A stretch of 64,000 nt of DNA. Origin: Flavobacterium supellecticarium (GTDB lineage Bacteria > Bacteroidota > Bacteroidia > Flavobacteriales > Flavobacteriaceae). Position numbers and translations under genes: made by a program. The stretch is taken from the NCBI RefSeq assembly GCF_004801375.1, contig NZ_SSNZ01000001.1, positions 124,001 through 188,000 on the forward strand, written 5' to 3'. The notes under the pieces are model-generated. The model was not told the origin of the DNA. It was given only the letters and a program-made list of their open reading frames with translations, and ran no database searches. Shown piece after piece: positions 1 to 9,796 of the stretch (positions within the stretch are counted from its first letter, which is position 1; each line of letters begins with the position of its first letter).

Positions 1-1
1 G

Positions 2-229
2 CCGTCCTGGGAATTATATAGCTTACCGGAACCAATTTGTCTGGCTCTTGAAAAAATGATGCGTGACATCGGTTTGTATTTCGGGGCAATTGACATGATT
101 CGCCAAAAAAAGGGACAATATGTCTTTCTGGAAGTAAACCCACAAGGCGAGTGGGGCATGATTCAGCGGGATTTAGGTTACCCGATTGGGCAAACCATCG
201 CTGAAAAACTGATAGCAAGAATCTGCTAA
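2..229 (+). CDS. ATP-grasp graspetide ligase, MvdC/MvdD family (3' end only)
   Basis: The last 75 codons of a gene that enters from the left edge. The visible part reads FGAIDMIRQKKGQYVFLEVN followed by PQGEWGM, which is the C-terminal metal/ATP-binding strand (LEVN) of the MvdC/MvdD ATP-grasp family. That family forms ester or amide crosslinks between acidic and Ser/Thr/Lys side chains of ribosomal peptides (graspetides, microviridins). It lies 89 bp upstream of a second ATP-grasp gene of the same family, the usual tandem arrangement of these ligases. The precursor peptide gene would be expected upstream, outside the window. Which crosslink this copy makes cannot be told from the fragment. 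Confidence 0.8.
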   Translation, partial: PSWELYSLPEPICLALEKMMRDIGLYFGAIDMIRQKKGQYVFLEVNPQGEWGMIQRDLGYPIGQTIAEKLIARIC

Positions 230-318
230 GGCAGTTTTGCTTTGAATTTGAAAATTAGTAATAACTGTTATATTGAAAACACCCGGTTCGGGTCTGTAGA
301 TAACAAAAAAAAATAGTT

Positions 319-1350
319 ATGGGAAAAGTACTGATTATTACGCATTCTCAGGATAATGAATGCATCGATATCGTATCGGAAAAAATTAGAAAACATGGCG
401 GAGAACCCATCCGTTTTGATGTGGATGAATATCCGCTGAAATATAATTTAAGCAGCTGTTTTGAAAACGGAGAATGGAAAATATATCTCGATCATGAAGG
501 AAATCGGGTTGGACTCCATGATATTGTGGCGGTATGGTATAGACGTAGTAATAATTTAGGAGGAAACCTGAGTGAAGTGCTCGAAAGAGAATATTTGGGT
601 AGTGTATATGGCGAAATCCGTGCCACTTTTTTTGGCTTTCTGGAAAGTTTGCCTTGTTTCCAAATTGGAAGATATAGTAAATACAGACGTTTGGATAGCA
701 AAGAAGAACAAATGCGTATTGCCGATTTTCTAGGGATGAAAGTTCCGGAAACCTGTATTACCAATAGCCCGCAAGAGGCGAAACGTTTTGTAAGAGAGCA
801 TCCGAAAGGGGTGATTACCAAAATGCAAAGCTCGTTTGCCATCGAAAGAAACGGAGTTGAAAATGTGGTATTTACCAACCTGATCAAGGAAGAGGATCTG
901 GACGAAATTGAAACCTTACAATATTGTCCGATGCAGTTCCAGGAAAAACTGGAGAAAAAAGTAGAATTGCGAATTACAATCGTAGGAGATGCGGTTTTTG
1001 CCTTTGAAATCGATTCTCAAAAACTGGATAATGCCAAGTTAGACTGGCGTAGGGAAGGTGTTGAATTGTTAAGAGATTGGATACCTTATGAATTGCCTTC
1101 CGATTTAAAAGATAAGCTGCTACAAATGATGGATATGTATGAAATCAACTACGGTGCGATTGATGTAATCGTCACGCCAGATGATGATTATTATTTCCTG
1201 GAAATTAATTCGGCCGGAGAATTTTTCTGGTTGGACCGATTAATGGAAAATAATCCGATTTCTGAGCAAATTGCTAAAGTATTGCTAGGAAAAGCAAACC
1301 GTAGATATACTCCAGTTTTTGATAAAAATAATATTGAAAGTTTAGCATAA
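319..1350 (+). CDS. ATP-grasp graspetide ligase, MvdC/MvdD family
   Basis: Complete 343-aa ATP-grasp enzyme close to the usual MvdC/MvdD length. The N-terminal pre-ATP-grasp region starts MGKVLIITHSQDNECIDIV and includes a conserved-looking VWYRRSNN segment near residue 75. The C-terminal half has the catalytic strands, ending in YYFLEINSAGEFFWLD near residue 295, where the LEIN Glu/Asn would bind Mg-ATP. It follows another ATP-grasp gene on the same strand, so the pair probably installs two kinds of side-chain crosslink in one precursor peptide. No precursor, acetyltransferase or ABC exporter lies downstream; the next gene is an unrelated LRR protein after a terminator. Family assignment is strong; ester versus amide chemistry is not assigned. 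Confidence 0.85.
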   Translation: MGKVLIITHSQDNECIDIVSEKIRKHGGEPIRFDVDEYPLKYNLSSCFENGEWKIYLDHEGNRVGLHDIVAVWYRRSNNLGGNLSEVLEREYLGSVYGEIRATFFGFLESLPCFQIGRYSKYRRLDSKEEQMRIADFLGMKVPETCITNSPQEAKRFVREHPKGVITKMQSSFAIERNGVENVVFTNLIKEEDLDEIETLQYCPMQFQEKLEKKVELRITIVGDAVFAFEIDSQKLDNAKLDWRREGVELLRDWIPYELPSDLKDKLLQMMDMYEINYGAIDVIVTPDDDYYFLEINSAGEFFWLDRLMENNPISEQIAKVLLGKANRRYTPVFDKNNIESLA

Positions 1351-1374
1351 ACAAAATTTGTCTCATACAAAATT

Positions 1375-1400
1375 AAAAGCTCTCATTGGGGGCTTTTTTT
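1375..1400 (+). terminator. Rho-independent terminator of the graspetide ligase genes
   Basis: A 9-bp hairpin (AAAGCTCTC / GGGGGCTTT with G-T pairs, 3-nt loop ATT) followed by a T run, 25 bp after the second ATP-grasp stop codon. Confidence 0.75.
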
Positions 1401-1532
1401 ATTTCTATTTGTAATCAAGGGGATTATCGTGTTTAGATTATGGTATTTATAATGTTACTAAAATGTAATTAGGTGCAATATTATCGTCAGTATTTACGTA
1501 TAAAGATCTATTTTGCGCGTTAATTTTTTAGG

Positions 1533-3752
1533 ATGAAAAAACTTTATTTTTTAGTAATGGCGTTATGCTTTTTTACCGCCGCCAATGCACAGATTATTAA
1601 TATTCCGGATCCTAACTTTAAGGCATTATTGCTGCAAGCAGGCATAACTAATGATGTTGTAGTGGATCCACTTAATTATCCACTTGATGCTGATATGGAT
1701 GGAGAAATAACTGTTTTAGAAGCAGCTAGGATAGGGCAATTGTATATTTCTAATGCTTCTCTTTCGGATCTTACCGGTATTGAACACTTTACTAATCTAA
1801 TATATCTTGAGTGTTTAAATAATAATATAACTGCATTAGACGTAAGTTCTAATACAACACTTAAGTGGCTTAACTGTGAAAACAATTTATTGACATCATT
1901 GGATGTGAGTCATAATTTAGACTTGCAAGTGTTAGATTTTTCTAAGAATAATATTGCTACAATTGATTTAAGCCAGAATGTAAGACTTGATTACTTGAGA
2001 TGTGAACATACTTTGTTAACAGCATTAAATACGAGCAATAATTTATTGTTAGGACATTTGGATTGCCGTAACTCCTTAATTACGGAATTAGATCTTAGTC
2101 AAAATGTAAAATTAGAAGCAATTCGTTGTAGCTCCAATCCGATTGTGTCTTTGGATTTGAGTAATAATCCTCTTGAATCAGAAATTTATTGCGGTGGTGA
2201 TGCACTAGAGTCTCTTAATATTAAAAATGGAAAACAAGTAGTGTCGTATGATGAATTTCATTTTAAAATACAGGGTCCTGATTTAAGATATGTTTGTGTT
2301 GATGAACAGGAATTATCATCAGTGCAGGCGCATTTAACTTCTAACGGATATTCCAATTTCATGATTAATAGCTATTGTTCTTTTACACCCGGAGGGGAGT
2401 ATTTTACGGTTAATGGACAAATAAAATACGACCATGATAATAACGGTTGTAACGATATGGATATTAATCCGACAGGTATGCGTTTTTCAATTACCAGTGG
2501 CGCTAATTCTATTGGAACGATGATCACCGATTCAACAGGTAATTATTCATTGCCTCTAAGTGCAGGTAATTACACAATACAACCAAACTTTGAAAATGCA
2601 TATTATTTTAACATACAACCACCGGTTGTGTATGCGAATTTATCGGCGCAGACGAATCCATTAGAGCAAAATTTCTGTATCACAGCTAATGGTGTTTATC
2701 AGGATCTGGAAATTGTTTTAATTCCGGTTTCTCCTGCAAGACCAGGGTTTGATGCCGATTATAAACTCATCTATAAAAATAAAGGGAATCAAACCCAGTC
2801 CGGAACTGTAAATTTTGTATTTAACGATGCGGTTTTAGATTTAGTTATGGTCAATCCAGTTGCAACTACTCAAACAACGGATAATTTATCCTGAAGTTTT
2901 ACGAATTTACAACCTTTTGAAAAAAGAGAAATCGATCTTACATTTAATTTGAATTCTCCGATGGAAACACCGGCCATTAATGGGGGTGATATGTTGCTGT
3001 ATACGGCTACTATCAATGATCCTGCAAATCAGGACATATGGCCTAATGATAATATTTTTAGATTAAATCAGGGAGTTGTGAATTCTTTTGATCCGAATGA
3101 TAAAACCTGTCTGGAAGGTTCGGTTATTCCGCCAGCTAAAGTAGGTGATTATGTCCATTATATGATACGTTTTGAAAACACAGGAACGTATCCTGCTCAG
3201 AATATCGTGGTTAAGGATATGATTGACTTGTCAAAATTTGACATCAATACTTTAGTACCAATTAAAGGAAGTCATTCTTTTGTAGCTAAAATTACGGGTA
3301 ATAAGGTGGAATTTATTTTTGAAAACATAAACTTACCATTTGACGATGCTAACAACGATGGCTATATTACGTTTAAAATCAAAACAAAACCAACATTGGT
3401 TTTAGGAAATACCTTTAGTAATACTGCCAGTATCTATTTTGATTATAACCATCCGATTATTACAAATACAGCAACGACTACGATTCAGGCATTAAATACG
3501 AAAGACTTTGAGTTTTCAAATTATTTTAATTTGTATCCAAATCCGGTAAAAGATAATTTGTCGATAGTGGCAAAGTCGGATATTGAAATAAGCTCGATTA
3601 GTATTTATAATGCATTGGGACAGCAGGTTTTGGTTGTGACAAATGCACAGAATACAAAATCGGTAGATGTTTCGAATTTGCCATCAGGTAATTATTTTGT
3701 AAAAATTAATTCGGATAAGGGAAGCTCGAATACTAAGTTTATAAAGAACTAA
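1533..3752 (+). pseudogene. LRR / DUF7619 T9SS-secreted protein interrupted by an in-frame TGA
   Basis: One reading frame of about 740 codons, split by a TGA at 2892-2894 into a 453-codon part and a downstream part with its first ATG at 2949 in the same frame. It has a Sec signal peptide (MKKLYFLVMALCFFTAANAQ), an LRR-like region with repeated 'L-x-C...N-x-L-x-x-L-D' units (about residues 75-230), an Ig-like/carboxypeptidase-regulatory segment, a DUF7619-type domain (FDPNDKT...FENTGTYPAQN) and a T9SS type A sorting domain (LYPNPVKDNLSI...GNYFVKI). The residue at the stop is expected to be Trp (LS-W-SFTNLQPFE), so a single TGG-to-TGA change explains the break. As read, the first product lacks the sorting domain and should not reach the surface. 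A sequencing error is the main alternative. Confidence 0.8.
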
Positions 3753-3770
3753 AAGAAAAATTAATGATAT

Positions 3771-3807
3771 AAAAATCCGGTTATAAATACTATAACCGGA
3801 TTTTTTT
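3771..3807 (+). terminator. Strong intrinsic terminator
   Basis: A perfect 15-bp stem (arm AAAAATCCGGTTATA, loop AATAC) followed by a T tract, 18 bp after the LRR gene. It separates that gene from the fasciclin gene. Confidence 0.9.
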
Positions 3808-3875
3808 TATCTTTTTTAAAACCATAGTTATAAAAGTTCCGTAAATGATTTTATAAACAATTAAAAAAATCAATT

Positions 3876-4442
3876 ATGAAAACGTCAAAAATTTTATCCG
3901 TAGCTTTTGTGGCTTGCGCATTATTCTTCGGAACAGCATCTTTTGCACAAAAAGAAAAAACCGTAACCGTAGGAGGTGCTCCGATGTATCCTTCTAAAAA
4001 CATCGTTGAAAATGCAGTAAACTCAAAAGATCACACCACTTTGGTAGCTGCTGTTAAAGCCGCAGGATTAGTGGAAACATTAGAATCAAAAGGGCCTTTT
4101 ACGGTATTTGCGCCTACCAACGCAGCCTTTGCCAAATTACCAAAAGGGACCGTGGAAACACTTTTAAAACCCGAAAATAAAAAACAACTGCAAACCATTT
4201 TGACGTATCACGTTGTGGCGGGAAAAATGAATGCGGCAGATATCGATAAAGCAATTAAATCCGGAAAAGGAAAGGCCACGCTTAAAACCGTTAGCGGTGG
4301 AACCTTAACTGCCTGGATGAAAGGAAAAGATTTGTATCTAACTGATGAAAACGGTAAAAGCGCGAAAGTGACTATTGCCGATGTAAATCAGTCGAATGGA
4401 GTGATTCATGTTGTAGATGCGGTTTTATTACCGAAATCATAA
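3876..4442 (+). CDS. Secreted fasciclin (FAS1) domain protein
   Basis: 188-aa protein with a Sec signal peptide (cleavage near ASFAQ, residue 24) and one FAS1 domain covering the rest. The two conserved FAS1 boxes are visible: H1-like FTVFAPTNAAFAKLPKGTVE and the YHVV...ADVNQSNGVIHVVDAVLLP ending. FAS1 domains are extracellular adhesion or matrix modules; the bacterial proteins are exported but their ligands are rarely known. Single-gene unit between two terminators. No lipobox and no T9SS tail, so the protein is probably periplasmic or released. The family call is secure; the role is not. Confidence 0.9.
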   Translation: MKTSKILSVAFVACALFFGTASFAQKEKTVTVGGAPMYPSKNIVENAVNSKDHTTLVAAVKAAGLVETLESKGPFTVFAPTNAAFAKLPKGTVETLLKPENKKQLQTILTYHVVAGKMNAADIDKAIKSGKGKATLKTVSGGTLTAWMKGKDLYLTDENGKSAKVTIADVNQSNGVIHVVDAVLLPKS

Positions 4443-4465
4443 TGTTGTATTTGATGATTAGAGAG

Positions 4466-4493
4466 AAAAAGTCCCGATTATCGGGACTTTTTT
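4466..4493 (+). terminator. Intrinsic terminator after the fasciclin gene
   Basis: A 12-bp perfect stem (AAAAAGTCCCGA / TCGGGACTTTTT, loop TTA) with a T run, 24 bp after the stop codon. Confidence 0.9.
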
Positions 4494-4609
4494 GTTTTGC
4501 TTTGGAAATAAAAAAGGATTATTTTGGGAAGAAAATGTCTTGTTTTGGTGATAATTTTTTGTTGATAATGAGTTTCATTCCAGGGATTTATTTGTAAATT
4601 AGCATATCT

Positions 4610-5035
4610 ATGCCAGTAAATAAAATGAATTTTCGCCAAAAGAAAAATATAAATGATCCGAGAAGTGAAGCGCTTGATATTTTTACAGTAAAAGCGTTTA
4701 TACAGAATTCATGTCATGAATATCTCACTACACATCAGGTAGTGTGTTTTGCTATAATTAAGCGTATCTACCGACGGGTTTTGGCAGGATATCGGTTTGG
4801 ATCGATTAAAGTGAATAACGACGAGTTAGTTACCGATGGTAATCATCGTTATATTGCTTATAAATTGGCCGGCATTGCAATTAACACGGTAAAATCCGGT
4901 TGTTCTTTTTCCGATATAAGACGGTCATTTAAAGATATAAAAATCGATACAATAGAAGATTGGGATTATAATTGTCCTTATAACAGGAAATATTGTAATG
5001 ATGATTTTCTTTCCGATTTTGAAAAAATAAATTAG
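4610..5035 (+). CDS. Small ParB/sulfiredoxin-like protein
   Basis: 141-aa protein with no signal peptide. The centre (GSIKVNNDELVTDGNHRYIA, about residues 64-83, then YKLAGI) resembles the ParB/Srx fold core, in which a short strand followed by 'DGNHR' forms a nucleotide- or phosphate-binding site. The rest is unrecognised; the C-terminus is Asp- and Tyr-rich (WDYNCPYNRKYCNDDF). It lies 9 bp upstream of an HAD-like gene on the same strand and probably shares its transcript. This is not a chromosome-partition ParB: there is no HTH and it is far too short. Function unknown; a small regulator or a toxin-antitoxin-like or nucleotide-modifying pair are possibilities only. Confidence 0.55.
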   Translation: MPVNKMNFRQKKNINDPRSEALDIFTVKAFIQNSCHEYLTTHQVVCFAIIKRIYRRVLAGYRFGSIKVNNDELVTDGNHRYIAYKLAGIAINTVKSGCSFSDIRRSFKDIKIDTIEDWDYNCPYNRKYCNDDFLSDFEKIN

Positions 5036-5044
5036 AATGTTAAA

Positions 5045-5503
5045 ATGAAAATTTTTCTGGACATTGATGGGGTAATGGTTCATGCGAATCCACAAAGAAA
5101 AGTGGATATGGGACAGGATGGCTTTTATCAATTTAATACAATAGCAGTTACAATATTAAATGAGATCATCAGCAAAGTAAAAAAAGTAGAATTGATTTTA
5201 TCGACGTCGCATCGCTTTCGTTTTCCGGTTTTAGAATGGGTGGAAATCTTTAAAAGAAGAATGATATACACCGATACGATTTCTATTTTAGCTATTCCGC
5301 AGGAAGAACGATTGACACGAAAAACCGAGATTGTGAATTGGATGAATAAATGTAAGTATAGTCCGGAAGAGGTGCTTATTATTGACGATGACAAATCGTT
5401 AAACGGATTGCCTCAAGATTTAAAAGAAAGACTATTACTTACCAATCCTTATACCGGTTTAAATAGAACCAGTTACAGTGATTTGGATAGAATTTTAAAA
5501 TAA
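5045..5503 (+). CDS. HAD-like protein (Swiss-Army-Knife RNA repair type HAD domain)
   Basis: 152-aa single-domain protein. Motif I is at the N-terminus (MKIFLDIDGVMVHANP, the DxD nucleophile/acid pair), a motif II-like Ser/Thr occurs in ELILSTSHR, and the acidic motif IV is IIDDDKSLNGL near residue 115. This layout resembles the HAD domains associated with RNA-repair proteins more than a metabolic HAD phosphatase with a cap. It is the second gene of a likely two-gene operon with the ParB-like protein at 4610-5035. The substrate is unknown; a phosphatase acting on nucleic-acid or nucleotide ends would suit the family. Confidence 0.6.
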   Translation: MKIFLDIDGVMVHANPQRKVDMGQDGFYQFNTIAVTILNEIISKVKKVELILSTSHRFRFPVLEWVEIFKRRMIYTDTISILAIPQEERLTRKTEIVNWMNKCKYSPEEVLIIDDDKSLNGLPQDLKERLLLTNPYTGLNRTSYSDLDRILK

Positions 5504-5527
5504 AATACCAAGCGAGTTATAAACAAA

Positions 5528-5553
5528 AAAAGTCCCGAATAATCGGGACTTTT
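5528..5553. terminator. Bidirectional terminator between the HAD gene and pheT
   Basis: An 11-bp stem (AAAAGTCCCGA / TCGGGACTTTT, loop ATAA) with A and T tracts on both sides, between two convergent genes. The stem core is nearly identical to that of the terminator at 4466-4493. Confidence 0.85.
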
Positions 5554-5571
5554 GTATTGTATTGGTAGTTC

Positions 5572-7998
5572 TTATCGTAAAGTAGCACCCAATTCCTTTT
5601 CCAAATTGGCTTGTAATTTTTGCATAATCTTATCAATCTGAACATCGGTTAAGGTTTTGGAATTATCCTGAATCGTAAAGCTTACCGCGTAGGATTTTTT
5701 ACCTTCCGGTAGGTTGTTTCCTTCGTATACGTCGAATAAATTAACGTCTTTTAAAAGCGATTTTTCAGTCTGCTTAGCAATTGTCAGGATTTGATCAAAA
5801 GCAACGGACTGATCTAATAATAACGCTAAATCACGACGTACTTCCGGATATTTCGGGATTTCCACAAACTTGATCTTGGTGGAAAGCAATTTTAAAATAG
5901 CGCTCCAATTAAAATCGGCAAATAAAACCTCCTGTTTGATGTCGAAATGCTTTAAAATCGATTTTTTAATCGTACCCAATTCTACGATAATATCTTTTCC
6001 AACCGATAGCGCGGTACCTTCTGCGAAAATATCATTATCCAAAGGTTGCGTAGTGGTTTTCTCAATTCCTAAACGGGAAAGAATACCGGTTATATAGCCT
6101 TTAAATAAGAAGAAATCCGAAGGTTGTTGCGGAGTGATCCAGCTTTCCATTAATCGGTTTCCGGTAACAAACAGGGTTAGGTGTTTGTTTTCTTCATAAC
6201 CGGATGGTAATTTATGATAACTTTTTCCGAATTCAAATAATTTCAGGTCGCTGCGTTTTCTGTTGATGTTAAACGAAATGGCCTCCAATCCGCTGAAAAG
6301 TAACGACTGACGCATAGCGGAAAGGTCATTGCTCAAAGGATTCAACATTAATACATTAAACTCTTCTTTTAATTTTTCAGACAATTTTACATATTCCGGA
6401 GACGTTAGTGAATTGGCCATCATTTCATTAAAGCCTTGTGAAACCAATTGGTTGGCAATAATATTCTGAATTTTATAATCTTCCGTACGGGACGAATTCG
6501 AAATCGAAGCGTTTAATTTTGGTGTAAAATTAATGTTGTTGTAGCCATAAACCCGTAGGATTTCCTCAATTACATCAATTTCACGATGTACATCCACACG
6601 GTAAGCAGGAATCGTTAATCCCAAACCGGCATCGGATACACTGTTTACTTTAATGTCTAGTGAAACCAGGATTTTTTTGATGGTTTCTTTGGATAATTCC
6701 TGTCCGATGATTTTGGTTACGTTGTTAAAATTTAACAACACGGAAAAATCCTCGATTTTTTTCGGATACAGGTCAATTACATCGGAAGTGATTTCGCCAC
6801 CGGCAACCTCCTGAATTAATAAAGCGGCACGTTTTAAGGCGTATTCTGTAATTGTAGGATCGATACCTCTTTCAAAACGGAATGATGCATCAGTGCTTAA
6901 CGTATGACGTTTGGCTGTTTTACGAACGGAAATCGGATTAAAATAAGCACTTTCCAGGAAAATCGCAGTTGTGTTTTCGGTAACACCGGAGTTTTTGCCA
7001 CCAAATACACCGGCAATACACATTGGACCGTTATCGTCACAAATCATTAAATCTTCTTCGTTCAAGGTGCGTTCTACATCGTCAAGCGTAACGAATTTGG
7101 TACCGGCTGCAACGGTTTTAACCGTTACTTTACCACCTTTTATTTTTGCGGCGTCAAACGCATGTAGTGGTTGTCCCAGTTCATGTAGAACATAATTGGT
7201 AACGTCAACGACATTGTTTTTCGGGGTTAATCCGATTGCTTTCAAACGGTTTTGCAACCAAGACGGTGATGCTTTTACCGTAATACCAGAAATGGTAACA
7301 CCGCAATAACGTGGTGCCAGTTTATTGTCTTCGACCTTAATGTCGATTTTTAAGGTACGTTTTTCAACTTTAAATTTGCTTACAGAAGGAGTGATCAATT
7401 CCGTATGATTGATGTTTTTCTGAATCAATCCGGCTCTCAGGTCACGGGCAACACCCAAATGACTCATCGCATCGGCACGGTTTGGCGTTAATCCGATTTC
7501 GAAAACTTCATCCGTTTCAATATTAAAAACTTTAGAAGCCGGTGTGCCCGGTTTTAAATCCTCGGCAAGGATCATAATTCCGTCATGGCCTTCGCCCAAA
7601 CCTAATTCATCCTCGGCACAAATCATCCCGTGACTTTCTTCACCGCGAATTTTCCCTTTTTTAATTTCGAAAGCAACACCTTCTTTGTCGTATAATTTGG
7701 TTCCGATGGTTGCTACGGCAACTTTTTGTCCGGCAGCAACATTCGGTGCACCACATACAATCTGTACCGGAGTACCATCGCCCAGATCAACGGTAGTTAC
7801 CCGTAATCGGTCGGCATTTGGATGCGGAATGCAAGTCAGTACATGACCCACAACAACACCTTCAAGTCCTCCTTTTAAACTTTCATACTTATCCACGCCT
7901 TCTACTTCCAGACCTAAGTCGGTTAGTAAAGCAGCGGTGTCTTCAGAATTCCAATCTAATTTTATGAATTGTTTTAACCAATTGTATGATATACGCAT
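5572..7998 (-). CDS. pheT: Phenylalanine--tRNA ligase beta subunit
   Basis: 808 aa, full length for the bacterial PheT family. It is the tRNA-binding and editing subunit of the alpha2-beta2 enzyme that charges tRNA-Phe in the cytoplasm. Domains in order: N-terminal domain from MRISYNWLKQFI; an OB-fold tRNA-binding domain (HPNADRLRVTTVDLGDG near residue 60); the B3/B4 editing domain (about 200-400, RYCGVTISGI); the B5 domain (about 410-480); the catalytic-like core; and the FDX-ACB anticodon-binding domain at the C-terminus (VRRDLALLLDQ...FDVYEGNNLPEGKKS). The gene stands alone with no pheS beside it, as is common in Bacteroidota. The start is fixed by the conserved N-terminus. Confidence 0.98.
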   Translation of the reverse strand: MRISYNWLKQFIKLDWNSEDTAALLTDLGLEVEGVDKYESLKGGLEGVVVGHVLTCIPHPNADRLRVTTVDLGDGTPVQIVCGAPNVAAGQKVAVATIGTKLYDKEGVAFEIKKGKIRGEESHGMICAEDELGLGEGHDGIMILAEDLKPGTPASKVFNIETDEVFEIGLTPNRADAMSHLGVARDLRAGLIQKNINHTELITPSVSKFKVEKRTLKIDIKVEDNKLAPRYCGVTISGITVKASPSWLQNRLKAIGLTPKNNVVDVTNYVLHELGQPLHAFDAAKIKGGKVTVKTVAAGTKFVTLDDVERTLNEEDLMICDDNGPMCIAGVFGGKNSGVTENTTAIFLESAYFNPISVRKTAKRHTLSTDASFRFERGIDPTITEYALKRAALLIQEVAGGEITSDVIDLYPKKIEDFSVLLNFNNVTKIIGQELSKETIKKILVSLDIKVNSVSDAGLGLTIPAYRVDVHREIDVIEEILRVYGYNNINFTPKLNASISNSSRTEDYKIQNIIANQLVSQGFNEMMANSLTSPEYVKLSEKLKEEFNVLMLNPLSNDLSAMRQSLLFSGLEAISFNINRKRSDLKLFEFGKSYHKLPSGYEENKHLTLFVTGNRLMESWITPQQPSDFFLFKGYITGILSRLGIEKTTTQPLDNDIFAEGTALSVGKDIIVELGTIKKSILKHFDIKQEVLFADFNWSAILKLLSTKIKFVEIPKYPEVRRDLALLLDQSVAFDQILTIAKQTEKSLLKDVNLFDVYEGNNLPEGKKSYAVSFTIQDNSKTLTDVQIDKIMQKLQANLEKELGATLR

Positions 7999-8220
7999 TG
8001 CAGAAAAATTTAAGGATGCAAATATAAGTATTGTCGAGCGTAGAATAAAGAAAAGTTGCGCTTTTTTAAACCGGATATGATCTTTTTTAGATTGACGATT
8101 GTTTGTGAAATCGCAGGATTTATAAGGGAATGTTTAAAAAATTAAAACAAAAAAAATGCAACTGAAAAAAATATGCTATTGATTGAAAGAATAATGCTAT
8201 TTTACTGTTTGCAGAGCCCG

Positions 8221-8228
8221 TAAATTTG
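8221..8228 (+). promoter_or_regulatory. Possible Bacteroidota -7 box for the aldehyde dehydrogenase gene
   Basis: TAAATTTG matches the TANNTTTG consensus and lies 22 bp before the aldehyde dehydrogenase ATG. No well-spaced upstream TTG is evident, so this is a weak call. The rest of 7999-8250 is AT-rich with no other recognisable element. Confidence 0.4.
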
Positions 8229-8250
8229 AATAAACGCAAAAAACAATTTT

Positions 8251-9756
8251 ATGAGCAATGTAATTCAAAGACCACAATTTAAAGAAAAATATGATAATTT
8301 CATCGGAGGTAAATTTGTTCCTCCGGTAAAAGGCGAATACTTCGATAATGTATCCCCAATTGACGGAAAAGTGTTTGCTAAAGCGGCCCGATCGACCAAA
8401 GAAGATATTGATTTAGCACTTGATGCGGCCCACGAAGCGTTTAAAACCTGGGGAAAAGCATCGCCAGCCTATAGAAGTCTGGTATTAAATAAAATTGCCG
8501 ATGTTATGGAGGCCAATTTAGAATATCTGGCTACCGTAGAAACGATAGATAATGGTAAGGCGGTTCGCGAAACCCTGGCGGCCGATTTGCCTCTTTGTAT
8601 TGATCACTTTCGCTATTTTGCCGGCGTAATCCGTGCCGAAGAAGGAACGATATCCGAACACGACGAGAACACCGTAAGTATTTGTCTGCACGAACCAATA
8701 GGAGTTGTCGGGCAAATTATCCCGTGGAATTTCCCATTGTTAATGGCCACGTGGAAAATCGCACCGGCTATTGCGGCGGGTAACTGTACCGTTGTAAAAG
8801 CAGCGGAGCAAACACCGGTTTCGATTTTGGTATTAATGGGTCTGATTAAAGATGTCGTACCACCGGGAGTGATCAATATTGTAAACGGATTCGGAATTGA
8901 AGCCGGAAAACCATTGGCGACTTCACCTCGTATTGCGAAAGTATCTTTTACCGGAGAAACAACGACAGGTCGGTTGATCATGCAGTATGCGGCAGAAAAC
9001 ATCATCCCGTCGACAATGGAGTTAGGCGGAAAGTCACCGAATATTTTCTTTAAATCCGTAGCCGATGCTGATGATGCCTTTTTTGATAAAGCGGTAGAAG
9101 GTGCGGTGATGTTTGCGTTAAACCAGGGCGAAATTTGTACGTGTCCGTCACGTATGTTAGTGCACGAAGCTATCTATGATCGTTTTATAGCGAAAGTAAT
9201 TGAAAGAGTAAAAGCGATTAAAATAGGACATCCGTTGGATAAAACCGTGATGATGGGCGCGCAAGCCTCAAATGATCAATATGAAAAAATCCTATCGTAC
9301 CTGAAAATTGGAAAAGAAGAAGGTGCTGAAGTGTTGGTTGGAGGAAATAGTAATCAGTTGGAAGGGGAGCTTTCCGGAGGTTATTACATTGAGCCGACCG
9401 TTTTTAAAGGAACCAATAAAATGCGAATCTTCCAGGAAGAGATTTTTGGCCCGGTAGTTTGTGTAACCACATTTAAAGACACGGAAGAGGCAATTGCTAT
9501 TGCCAACGATACATTATACGGATTAGGTGCTGGTGTCTGGACACGTGACGCACATGAGTTGTATCAGGTTCCGAGAGCGATTCAGGCCGGAAGGGTTTGG
9601 GTTAATAATTATCATGCGTATCCGGCACATGCACCGTTTGGAGGTTATAAAAAATCCGGATTCGGAAGAGAAAACCACAAAATGATGCTGGAACATTACC
9701 GTCAGACTAAAAACATGCTGATTTCATATGATAAAAATAAACTAGGATTCTTTTAA
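8251..9756 (+). CDS. NAD(P)-dependent aldehyde dehydrogenase (AldB/ExaC-like)
   Basis: 501-aa member of the ALDH superfamily, which oxidises aldehydes to carboxylic acids. The catalytic Glu lies in [11 protein letters not shown] (E257) and the nucleophilic Cys in [11 protein letters not shown] (C296); the cofactor-binding [13 protein letters not shown] segment (about 157-169) and FTGETTTG follow the family pattern. The TCPSR context is typical of acetaldehyde/AldB-type enzymes rather than betaine aldehyde dehydrogenases. A DUF779 protein follows 82 bp downstream and a convergent AraC regulator lies beyond that. DUF779 genes often accompany this ALDH type, so the pair probably acts together on short-chain aldehydes. 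Confidence 0.93.
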   Translation: MSNVIQRPQFKEKYDNFIGGKFVPPVKGEYFDNVSPIDGKVFAKAARSTKEDIDLALDAAHEAFKTWGKASPAYRSLVLNKIADVMEANLEYLATVETIDNGKAVRETLAADLPLCIDHFRYFAGVIRAEEGTISEHDENTVSICLHEPIGVVGQIIPWNFPLLMATWKIAPAIAAGNCTVVKAAEQTPVSILVLMGLIKDVVPPGVINIVNGFGIEAGKPLATSPRIAKVSFTGETTTGRLIMQYAAENIIPSTMELGGKSPNIFFKSVADADDAFFDKAVEGAVMFALNQGEICTCPSRMLVHEAIYDRFIAKVIERVKAIKIGHPLDKTVMMGAQASNDQYEKILSYLKIGKEEGAEVLVGGNSNQLEGELSGGYYIEPTVFKGTNKMRIFQEEIFGPVVCVTTFKDTEEAIAIANDTLYGLGAGVWTRDAHELYQVPRAIQAGRVWVNNYHAYPAHAPFGGYKKSGFGRENHKMMLEHYRQTKNMLISYDKNKLGFF

Positions 9757-9796
9757 TATTTTTCAAAAACAAATCCCCATTAGGTTTCCCCCAATG

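Noticed and set aside
2892..2894. Selenocysteine at the TGA in the LRR protein.
   Set aside because: No SECIS-like hairpin and no redox context; the family expects Trp here, so a point mutation or read error is simpler.
4610..5035. Chromosome-partition ParB.
   Set aside because: Far too short, no helix-turn-helix, no parA neighbour and no parS-like sites seen.
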